A DNA stretch of 64,000 nt from the NCBI GenBank assembly GCA_037043455.1, contig JAWPHD010001434.1, forward strand, positions 186,001 to 250,000, read 5' to 3'. The first letter of the stretch is position 1. Every line of letters begins with the position of its first letter. This stretch comes from Cyrtodaria siliqua. Its lineage: Eukaryota; Mollusca; Bivalvia; Adapedonta; Hiatellidae. The notes below the pieces were generated by a model that saw only the letters and a program-made list of their open reading frames with translations, made no database searches and was not told the origin of the DNA. A program made the position numbers and the translations under genes. Below, piece by piece: positions 43,838 to 54,200 of the stretch.

Positions 43838-45510
43838 GATACCAGTCTGTGGTCTGAGATAAGGACAATACCAATCTGTGGTCTGAGATAAGGACAATAC
43901 CAATCTGTGGTCTGAGATAAGGACATTACCAAACTGTGGTCTGAGATAAGGACAATACCAGTCTGTGATCTGAGATAAGGACAATACCAGTCTGTGGTCT
44001 GAGATAAGGACAATACCAATCTGTGGTCTGAGATAAGGACAATACCAATCTGTGGTCTGAGATAAGGACAATACCAGTCTGTGGTCTGAGATAAGGACAA
44101 TACCAGTCTGTGGTCTGAGATAAGGACAATACCAATCTGTGGTCTGAGATAAGGACAATACCAGTCTGTGGTCTGAGATAAGGACAATACCAATCTGTGG
44201 TCTGAGATAAGGACAATACCAATCTGTGGTCTGAGAAAAGGACAATACCAATCTGTGGTCTGAGATAAGGACAATACCAATCTGTGGTCTGAGATAAGGA
44301 CAATACCAATCTGTGGTCTGAGATAAGGACAATACCAATCTGTGGTCTGAGATAAGGACAATACCAGTCTGTGGTCTGAGATAAGGACAATACCAATCTG
44401 TGGTCTGAGATAAGGACAATACCAATCTGTGGTCTGAGATAAGGACAATACCAGTCTGTGGTCTGAGATAAGGACAATACCAATCTGTGATCTGAGATAA
44501 GGACATCACCAATCTGTGATCTGAGATAAGGACAATACCAATCTGTGGTCTGAGATAAGGACAATACCAATCTGTGATCTGAGATAAGGACAATACCAAT
44601 CTGTGGTCTGAGATAAGGACAATACCAATCTGTGGTCTGAGATAAGGACAATACCAGTCTGTGGTCTGAGATAAGGACAATACCAATCTGTGATCTGAGA
44701 TAAGGACATCACCAATCTGTGATCTGAGATAAGGACAATACCAATCTGTGGTCTGAGATAAGGACAATACCAATCTGTGGTCTGAGATAAGGACAATACC
44801 AATCTGTGGTCTGAGATAAGGACAATACCAAACTGTGGTCTGAGATAAGGACAATACCAGTCTGTGATCTGAGATAAGGACAATACCAGTATGTGGTCTG
44901 AGATAAGGACAATACCAATCTGTGGTCTGAGATAAGGACAATACCAATCTGTGGTCTGAGATAAGGACAATACCAGTCTGTGGTCTGAGATAAGGACAAT
45001 ACCAGTCTGTGGTCTGAGATAAGGACAATACCAATCTGTGGTCTGAGATAAGGACAATACCAGTCTGTGGTCTGAGATAAGGACAATACCAATCTGTGGT
45101 CTGAGATAAGGACAATACCAATCTGTGATCTGAGAAAAGGACAATACCAATCTGTGGTCTGAGATAAAGACAATACCAATCTGTGGTCTGAGATAAGGAC
45201 AATACCAATCTGTGGTCTGAGATAAGGACAATACCAGTCTGTGGTCTGAGATAAGGACAATACCAATCTGTGGTCTGAGATAAGGACAATACCAATCTGT
45301 GGTCTGAGATAAGGACAATACCAGTCTGTGGTCTGAGATAAGGACAATACCAATCTGTGATCTGAGATAAGGACATCACCAATCTGTGATCTGAGATAAG
45401 GACAATACCAATCTGTGGTCTGAGATAAGGACAATACCAATCTGTGATCTGAGATAAGGACAATACCAATCTGTGATCTGAGATAAGGACATCACCAATC
45501 TGTGGTCTGA
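43838..45510. repeat. 29-bp minisatellite, ~58 copies
   Basis: Highly uniform units of GTGGTCTGAGATAAGGACAA plus TACCAATCT, with variants CAGTCT and GTGATCT. Because 29 x 3 = 87 contains no stop on the minus strand, a frame of 606 codons runs across it, an artefact: the peptide is a pure 29-residue translation of three units and has no codon bias or domain. Each unit holds an AGATAAGG (GATA-type) and most a TGTGGTCT (Runt-type) string. Located about 670 bp upstream of a TNF-receptor exon. Confidence 0.97.
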
Positions 45511-48500
45511 GAACTTCAAAAAAAAAGGTAGTATGATGCCAACAGGATTGACAATTCCAGACACACCCGCCATTAAAACATCGAACTCAAAATATGCAGT
45601 CCTTGATCTAAATAGTTTACATGTTGGGTTATTGTATTGTATGTCCTGCGCGTTGTGAACCCGCTTGATGTTCGTACGCCCTTGTCTAATTCGTAACGTC
45701 AATGGAAAGGACAGTTATATATAACACGTACAATGTACAATGGCAAATTATGAATAGTGTTTTCTTCGTTTAATAAATGATTGATAACAATTATATTTCA
45801 GAAAATGATTGATTATGAATGTTGTCTCCGGTCTACCAAGCAGTACCAAGCTATCCCATAGCAAAATCAGACAGATTTATTTATATGTATATCTAAATAA
45901 GTTTTATTTTATTTCTTAGCGCAATTCTTGTTCCAGTGTTTATTGCATATATAACATCAATTATTTCAAAGAGCAAAGTCGATGGAATAGTTTCGCGATA
46001 CCATCAGTTAATTAGACTGGTTTTACATTATATTGCAAAGGAAGCGCATCGGAAAGCGGAAGAAAGATAATCAGTCTAAATCCGGATGGAATCGAACACA
46101 GGAACTTGTCAGGAAGCCTACAACAAAGGTTCAATATATCTGTAAGAAATCGATCGCCTACCAGTCTTAGAAATGGTAATAGCCTTAACAGTATGCGCTG
46201 GGGATTAATACAGATTATACTGTGGCAATGAATAAAGCAATAACGTTTGAAATTAAAAGTTATTAAAGCTAGCGTGGTATTGCGACAATGCCATGTTATG
46301 AACTAGAAAACTGCACATTTGTTGATTTGAAAAAAGTCCATATTCCCCCACTAAATTAGTTAATTGCAGGGTTTTTCATCTTGCGACAAATACATATCCA
46401 TCAAATTTACAAAACAAAATTTTACAAAAAAAAGTGATTGCCTCATCACACTGCTATGGTTCGAGGCCATCACTTCATAGACCTAACACATGCGGTATAA
46501 TAGGTCTGAAAATGTATAAAGCTTGAGAGACGTTTACGATATCTCGAAACACGTGACGTATCGTGGAGGGCCGGGCTATAAATACGGTTTCTTGTGCAAA
46601 CCGCAAACCGTTCAGCAATTGCATATAGAAATTGCTGCGGGTTAATCATGAATTATATAGAGAACGATTTCTTGCAATCCATACAAAGTATCCATATTCC
46701 ATAACAATGCAATCGTTTGTCAGGTTCAATTGTCCTTAGCACACGGACATGTTACCTAAAGAAGGAGAGTTACACCCGGGAGAGTTTGATATTCATCATC
46801 CGATTCCAGGCTTATGTGTTTCCCGTATTTAGACATTACAATCTTCGTATCGCACAACCTATTTGCGCGACAATCATCCTATTTCAGTAATCTTATCAGC
46901 GTCATTATTGATCAAGTATACGAAACAAGAGACTGTGCGAGATTTGTCAATGTCGTAAATTGATACCATAAAAGGCTCATTGTCGTTATATCGAGCCGAT
47001 ATATGGCAGTTCTTACATCGTGGTAATAATGACAAATGCATAGATTTTGCCGCAGATTGGCCGCCCAAACTTCGTCTGCAGGAACTGATCTGATTCGCAA
47101 GGCAGTCAAATGAGAACCGAATTCGATCAGAGCTGTGGAATAGGTAATTATAGTGAACCAATCACGATTAAAATTGACAGATATGTCAATAGACACGATC
47201 ATCCGTGGAGGAAATAAGTAACGGAGATGTTGTTTCTGGTAAGAATTTCCTGTGATTATGACTTGTTGAACGATTCTGTTGAAAGATCGTGAAATTCAAG
47301 ATTCTTAATACAAAGCTTGTTTGCCAAATCGAAACAGCAAACTACAGATAACTGAGTGTATAGCGCTTACGGCATAATTTATTGCTTGTTGTAAAAGTAA
47401 GTTGTAGATAAATGTTATTAGATGCACGTTGTTATCTCCCTTGGTTTTATCGGGCCATTTGTAATTGATTTTTTTAAGTGCCTTTCTCTTTCAAATGTAT
47501 GTTAGAATGGAACATTTTAATTTGCGGCATTCTTTAAAATATAGCATTTAGTTTTCATAAAGCAAAACCGCACCGCGTGTGCGCCAAGTGTCATTTTTGT
47601 TCCAATGGCTTAGGCTTCAAAGCATCAAACACGCGACAACATGAATTTAAAGATCTTTAAACCGACTTTGTCTCATTCGTCAGAAGACCGGATGAACCAA
47701 ACGTTGGTGTGCACGTGACATTGCACGTGACAACTGAGAAATAGTCGGTTTTAATAATACATTCGTTAATCCTTTATTTGAGAAAATAACGGCGGAGAAA
47801 GAAAACTACCCGCCTAAAATTTGGAATATCCGAGTAAGAAGATGGAAAGAAGTGTGCCATTCCTGTTTTAATGATCTAGTGTGATATATATCCTGTGAAA
47901 TGAAAATGATGTCTGTTTGATATTTTTTGTTATTGTGTCAAAACAAAACCGAGCCGACCATGGTAACGTATGCTGTGTTTGTTGATTTATCAACCATGGT
48001 AAAGTATGCTGTGTTTGTTGATTTATCAAGCGCCATCACAATTCAAAATTTGCTATTTTAAAATGGCTCCTTCCTTTCCAACAAAAATGCAACACACAGA
48101 CTTTTTTTTTATAGAAAGTGTAAACCAAACAGACGTTAGAAAACATAAATCCTAACTCACAACCAAGTATATGTCTAAACTTTTAAAATTACGGTAAACA
48201 GTTGTTACATATGATGTATTGGCGTCGGAAACAATGGTGTGTCGGCTGCTCACCTGTCGCTACATGTACGCATCACTTCCACATTCCTTACAGTCAAACA
48301 GGCTCGTTTTCCATTTGTCAGTGTTTATACAGTTTAAACTGAATCGCAAAATGTCGCCGTTTATGGTCGGAACGCCGGTAATGAATGGCAAATTTCATGA
48401 AGCGTCAAATTTACCACTCGCTACCGGCGTTCAACGCCGCATAAACGCCAACAATTTGAGAATCAAAAACGTGCTAATGCTACAAATAATTTCAAGAGCG

Positions 48501-48569
48501 ACAACTACAGCGTATTTTTGCAGACGATGGAACAGCCATTTACTAATAATTTAATCTAAACGTATTTCT
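45511..48569. other. Non-coding stretch with short duplication and possible promoter
   Basis: No exon recognised. A perfect-looking two-copy 36-bp repeat, ACCATGGTAA(C/A)GTATGCTGT then GTTTGTTGATTTATCA, lies at 47957-48028. A TATA-box candidate is listed separately. The 48219-48554 open frame has no recognised domain. Confidence 0.4.
46555..46620 (+). promoter_or_regulatory. Candidate core promoter (TATA box)
   Basis: GGGCTATAAATACGG places a canonical TATAAATA at 46577-46584 in a locally GC-richer setting, preceded by CACGTGACGTATCG (overlapping E-box and CRE-like strings, about 46551-46564) and followed by an initiator-like TTCAGCA near 46611, 34-36 bp from the TATA. The only downstream frame is 18 codons from the ATG at 46649. 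No gene was found to match it, so it may serve an unseen spliced transcript or none. Confidence 0.25.
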
Positions 48570-48735
48570 TTTACATCGATTGCGGAACAAGCTCTTCCAA
48601 CTTATATTAATCACCCTCGATAGCTTCCTGGGTAGAACCAGTACTAAACAATGTGGATTAATTATCTTGTCTAAGGATAAATAACATGGCCACGGCAAGG
48701 ATCGAACCCACGACCTCTCGATCTGGAGCTCCATC
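48570..48735 (-). mobile_element. tRNA-derived SINE, family S2 (uninterrupted copy)
   Basis: Minus-strand SINE matching 37256-37745: ACATCGATTGCGGAACAAGC, CAACTTATATTAATCACCCT, GGGTAGAACCAGTACTAAAC, GGATAAATAACATGGCCACG and a B-box in AGGATCGAACCCACGACCTC (reverse). The A-box end is cut off after TCTGGAGCTCCATCTCATTG. It shows the empty site for the palindromic MITE of the other copy. Confidence 0.8.
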
Positions 48736-49149
48736 TCATTGAAAGGTGAAGTTTACTCGAAATTAAACGCTATAATTTGTATTCAACAGAAAGTATCAAG
48801 TATTTAAAATGTAAACAAGCACGCGTATGATCCCATCACGGTTACCGGGTCAATCATGCTTGGGACAGGCTTAAAATATCATCAAAATACACTCCAAACA
48901 AAACAACAGCATGGCAATGCCGTCTGTTTTGATGCATACGTGTAATTAGGAAGTAAGGGCGTATTGTAAAGGGCTTAAAACAAATAGGGTTTGGAATTGT
49001 ACAAGAGTGCACGAGCGGGTTGTCGTGACTAAAGTAAATTGCAGTGCTTGAAACAAATTGAATCAGAGTTTGTACTTGTGCAAGAGTACATGTGCGGGCT
49101 GTAGAAAATATAATTAACACCTTAGACATACACAAAACTAGAACTATCG

Positions 49150-49445
49150 TTGACGATGATTAATACCCCGTACAAACGTTTACCCCACGACGATATGCAC
49201 ATCTCCACTTCATACTGATTCTTGTCACTACGTTTGGTGAAAATACATAAGAGTTATGGGAAATAGCGCGAACAGGTGTTGTATGAACATATTCAAAGGG
49301 CCATAACTCCGTCAAAAATCATCGAACCGGAACTATCTCCACTTCATACTGATGCTTCTCAGTAAGTTTCGTGAACATCCATCAAGGGGTTATGGAGAAA
49401 CAGATTTTGAACAGACCGACTGGCCAACCGACAGAGTGACCCCTA
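49150..49445 (+). repeat. Two-unit ~134-bp dispersed repeat
   Basis: TCTCCACTTCATACTGAT(T/G)CTT occurs at about 49202 and 49336, each followed by a GTTT(G/C)GTGAA(A/C)AT(A/C)CAT...GTTATGG(G/A)GAAA block. GGGCCATAACTCCGTCAAAA and the end CCAACCGACAGAGTGACCCC TAT are typical of a repeat very common in bivalve genomes. No coding role. Confidence 0.7.
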
Positions 49446-50172
49446 TGTACCCTCTCAAACTTCATTTGCTTTAGTATAATTAACACAATTTACGAATGTG
49501 TGGATTGCTCTGTGAACACGTATAGATTTATAGAGTTATCATTCATACAGAAAAATGAAATCTCAGGTAATTTGATCGAGATGAAGATACGTTCAGCTTC
49601 CTATTATTTGCGATTTATTACACAAATAATGGCAAATAGACGAGTAAATTATGCAATATATCGGTTAAAGGAGGGTAAAATACAAAAAAAAAAACAAGAA
49701 GAAGAGAAATACTATTTAGCATGGACAAATGGACAAGAAAACAAACCCAGAAAATCGTTAAACAAGAAAAGAGCAACACAATATGTGTGAGAGCATGTTT
49801 ACAAAAAAATGTTGGCAGTGTTTCAAATTCATTTCAGCAAATCATTAAACAGATCGTGAGTTCCACAGTTTACACGGGTGTTCTAAATAAGTGAAAGCTG
49901 GAATTTAACAACCTTTTGGCGAAGTGTTTCATTGTTTGGGTCATACAGACGTGTTTGTTTTGCTACGCCGTGCTCCGTGTGATCCTTGTTTTGAAAGACG
50001 CTCCTCAAGTTTGAGTTCGAAGTCATGCCAGCTGCAACCGGGAGATCATTCGCAACAACTCGATCAATTCATGGAATCGATCATACATCCCCAAGAAGAG
50101 GTGATTGGCCGACTATTGCGAGTAGGTGTAAACAAAGTCTAGAAAAGTTTTGTTACCATATATGCTTTTTTT
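49446..50172. other. Non-coding, nothing recognised
   Basis: Open frames on the + strand (49500-49790, 49924-50142) have no recognisable domain and low-complexity Lys-rich ends. I found no splice-supported exon. Confidence 0.35.
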
Positions 50173-50700
50173 TATATACTCAACAAAAAAAGAAACTTCC
50201 GCAACTTTACCCACACATGTAGACACATTGAAAATATTTTTTGTTTGGTCTTATATGTTAATACCTTTGTTAAAAGGCCAGCACTTCATGAAAACAATTT
50301 TCCTTGAATCAAACTTGTACGCAAAGTTATTCCCCTTGTTTTGGTTTAAACAGCATTTACGGGACTTGTGGTTTAAACTTTAGTTTTGTTCTACTGAAAT
50401 AAACAGAAGAGAACAAGACGGAGAAAGTAAGCTGACCTGTTCACTCACTTTTGCGCCACACAGCTTTCAAGAATGAATATTTTCAGATTACCTCCCTTTA
50501 TAATACAAATATAGTGATTTCGCAATTTGAATAAAACATGTTTTAGCAGCAACACACTAACTCTGGTTTTTGATTATTATTAATATTGAAGTATAAAATG
50601 ATGAAATTATATCTCGATTGGTGTACAAAGTGTAACAAAGTCAACCCTATGCAAATCACGGCTTAAAATGCGGAAGTTTCTTTTTTTTGTTCAGTATATA
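50173..50700. mobile_element. TA-flanked MITE, 528 bp, ~30-bp terminal inverted repeats
   Basis: Left end TATATACTCAACAAAAAAAG then AAACTTCCGCA; right end TGCGGAAGTTTCTTTTTTTT then GTTCAGTATATA. Flanking TA fits Tc1/mariner-type insertion. No transposase. The ends share TACTSAA...AAGAAAC with the element at 34029-34513. It sits 75 bp before the giant foldback element. Confidence 0.85.
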
Positions 50701-50774
50701 ACTATTGGCGACTATCCGTACCAATTTCAAAGTTGAATACCGCGAGTATGCGCTAAGGTATTCGGTGGGAAGGG

Positions 50775-51110
50775 TGGCATCGCTAAAGACCACAACTCTG
50801 CTAAAGACCACGCTAAAGACCACAACTCTGCTAAAGAACACAACTCTGCTAAAGACCACAGCTCTGCTAAAGACCACAGCTCCTCTAATGTCCACATAAA
50901 TTTCCGCTGAAGTCCACAACTCCGCTATAGTCCACAAAAAACGCCAAGTCCGCACAGTTTTCCGCTAAAGTCCACACAAATATTATCGCGACCACAAACG
51001 TTTTCGCTAAATTCCATAACACTATTTCAGCGAAAAACACAATTTTGAATTAATTGTTTTCTCATTTGTGAGAGATGTTTCAGCATTTTTTCATTAATTT
51101 ATGCAAAAAG
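50775..51110 (-). repeat. Left (short) arm of giant foldback element
   Basis: Begins with six or seven 16-18-bp units (GACCACAACTCTGCTAAA), then diverged units with TCCACAACTCCGCTATAG, GTCCACACAAATATTATCGC and TTCGCTAAATTCCATAACAC, and ends in the unique inner segment with TTTCAGCATTTTTTCATT. Each block has a counterpart in inverted order at 51270-51500. Confidence 0.85.
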
Positions 51111-51269
51111 TCCCGAAATGCAATTGTTACCTTTAGGGTTGCACAACAAACGCATTTGCTGATTGTAAAGAGCGCACCTAGCGCTTTAATGCTTCTTCCT
51201 GCCAAATATTGCATATTTACAAAACTTATGGATCATTTATACATGTAAACTACATCTGGCGAAAATATG

Positions 51270-54200
51270 TTTTTGCATAAATTAATGAAAAAATGTTGAA
51301 ACATCTCTCACAAACGCAAAATTGTGTTTTTTGCTGAAATAGTGTTGTGGAATTTAGTGAAAACTTTTGTGGTCTTCAGCGACAATATTTTTGGGACTTA
51401 AGCGAAAATTTTGTGGACTTCCGCGTTCGTTTTTTGTGTGGACTTTAGCGGAAATGTGTGTGGACTATAGCGGAGTTGTGAACTTTAGCGGAAATGTATG
51501 TGGTCATTAGAGGAGCTGTGTTCTTTAGAGGAGCTGTGGTCTTTAGGGTCTTTAGCGGAGATGTGGTCTTTAGCGGAGCTGTGGTCTTTAGCGGAGTTGT
51601 GGTCATTAGAGGAGTTGTGGTCTTTAGAGGAGTTGTGGTCTTTAGCGGAGTTGTGGTCATTAGAGGAGTTGTGGTCATTAGAGGAGCTGTGGTCTTTAGC
51701 GGAGTTGTGGTCATTAGAGGAGCTGTGGTCTTTAGCGGAGTTGTGGTCATTAGAGGAGCTGTGGTCTTTAGCGGAGTTGTGGTCATTAGAGGAGCTGTGG
51801 TCTTTAGCGGAGTTGTGGTCATTAGAGGAGCTGTGGTCTTTAGCGGAGTTGTGGTCATTAGAGGAGCTGTGGTCTTTAGCGGAGCTGTGGTCATTAGAGG
51901 AGCTGTGGTCTTTAGCGGAGTTGTGGTCATTAGAGGAGCTGTGGTCTTTAGCGGAGCTGTGGTCATTAGAGGAGCTGTGGTCTTTAGCGGAGCTGTGGTT
52001 ATTAGAGGAGCTGTGGTCTTTAGAGGAGTTGTGGTCATTAGAGGAGCTGTGGTCTTTAGCGGAGTTGTGGTCATTAGAGGAGCTGTGGTCTTTAGCGGAG
52101 TTGTGGTCATTAGAGGAGCGGTGGTCTTTAGCGGAGTTGTGGTCATTAGAGGAGCTGTGGTCTTTAGCGGAGTTGTGGTCATTAGAGGAGCTGTGGTCTT
52201 AAGCGGAGCTGTGGTCATTAGAGGAGCTGTGGTCTTTAGCGGAGTTGTGGTTATAAGCGGAGCTGTGGTCATTAGAGGAGCTGTGGTCTTTAGCGGAGTT
52301 GTGGTCATTAGAGGAGCTGTGGTCTTTAGCGGAGTTGTGGTCATTAGAGGAGCTGTGGTCTTTAGCGGAGCTGTGGTCATTAGAGGAGCTGTGGTCTTTA
52401 GCGGAGTTGTGGTTATAAGCGGAGCTGTGGTCATTAGAGGAGATGTGGTCTTTAGCGGAGTTGTGGTCTTTAGAGGAGTTGTGGTCTTTAGCGGAGCTGT
52501 GGTCTTTAGCGGAGCTGTGGTCTTTAGGGAGTTGTGGTCATTAGAGGAGTTGTGGTCTTTAGAGGAGCTGTGATCTTTAGAGGAGTTGTGGTCTTTAGCG
52601 GAGCTGTGGTCTTTAGGGAGTTGTGGTCATTAGCGGAGTTGTGGTCATTAGCGGAACTGTGGTCTTTAGCGGAGTTGTGGTCATTAGAGAGATGTGGTCT
52701 TTAGAGGAGTTGTGGTCTTTAGCGGAGCTGTGGTCTTTAGGGAGTTGTGGTCATTAGCGGAGTTGTGGTCATTAGCGGAACTGTGGTCTTTAGCGGAGTG
52801 GTGGTCATTAGAGAGATATGGTCTTTAGAGGAGTTATGGTCATTAGAGGAGCTGTGGTCTTTAGCGGAGTTGTGGTCATTAGAGGAGCTGGGGTCTTTAG
52901 CGGAGTTGTGGTCATTAGAGGAGCTGTGGTCTTTAGCGGAGCTGTGGTCATTAGAGGAGCTGTGGTCTTTAGAGGAGTTGTGGTCTTTAGCGGAGCTGTG
53001 GTCTTTAGGGAGTTGTGGTCATTAGCGGAGTTGTGGTCATTAGCGGAACTGTGGTCTTTAGCGGAGTTGTGGTCATTAGAGAGATGTGGTCTTTAGAGGA
53101 GCTGTGGTCTTTAGCGGAGCTGTGGTCATTAGAGGAGCTGTGGTCTTTAGCGGAGTTGTGGTCATTAGAGGAGATGTGGTCATTAGAGGAGCTGTGGTCT
53201 TTAGCGGAGCTGTGGTCATTAGAGGAGCTGTGGTCATTAGAGGAGCTGTGGTCTTTAGCGGAGCTGTGGTCATTAGAGGAGCTGTGGTCTTTAGCGGAGT
53301 TGTGGTCATTAGAGGAGCTGTGGTCATTAGAGGAGCTGTGGTCTTTAGCGGAGCTGTGGTCATTAGAGGAGCTGTGGTCTTTAGCGGAGTTGTGGTCATT
53401 AGAGGAGCTGTGGTCATTAGAGGAGCTGTGGTCTTTAGCGGAGCTGTGGTCATTAGAGGAGCTGTGGTCTTTAGCGGAGTTGTGGTCATTAGAGGAGCTG
53501 TGGTCTTTAGCGGAGCTGTGGTCATTAGAGGAGCTGTGGTCTTTAGCGGAGTTGTGGTCATTAGAGGAGCTGTGGTCTTTAGCGGAGCTGTGGTCATTAG
53601 AGGAGCTGTGGTCTTTAGCGGAGTTGTGGTTATAAGCGGAGCTGTGGTCATTAGAGAGATGTGGTCTTTAGAGGAGTTGTGGTCTTTAGAGGAGTTGTGG
53701 TCTTTAGCGGAGCTGTGGTCTTTAGGGAGTTGTGGTCATTAGCGGAACTGTGGTCTTTAGCGGAGTTATGGTCATTAGAGAGATGTGGTCTTTAGAGGAG
53801 TTGTGGTCATTAGAGGAGCTGTGGTCTTTAGCGGAGTTGTGGTCATTAGAGGAGCTGTGGTCTTTAGCGGAGCTGTGGTCATTAGAGGAGCTGTGGTCTT
53901 TAGCGGAGTTGTGGTCATTAGAGGAGCTGTGGTCTTTAGCGGAGCTGTGGTCATTAGAGGAGCTGTGGTCTTTAGAGGAGTTGTGGTCATTAGAGGAGCT
54001 GTGGTCTTTAGCGGAGTTGTGGTCATTAGAGGAGCTGTGGTCTTTAGCGGAGCTGTGGTCATTAGAGGAGCTGTGGTCTTTAGTGGAGTTGTGGTCATTA
54101 GAGGAGCTGTGGTCTTTAGCGGAGCTGTGGTCATTAGAGGAGCTGTGGTCTTTAGCGGAGTTGTGGTTATAAGCGGAGCTGTGGTCATTAGAGAGATGTG

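Noticed and set aside
43649..45469. 606-codon minus-strand open frame
   Set aside because: It is a pure translation of the 29-bp minisatellite (three units give a 29-residue period); other frames of the same strand are equally open.
46874..47202. Two overlapping ~95-codon minus-strand frames, considered as the receptor's first exon
   Set aside because: No signal peptide, no cysteine-rich pattern and no suitable donor.
48219..48554. 111-codon plus-strand frame
   Set aside because: No domain, no splice or promoter context; length is within chance for this sequence.
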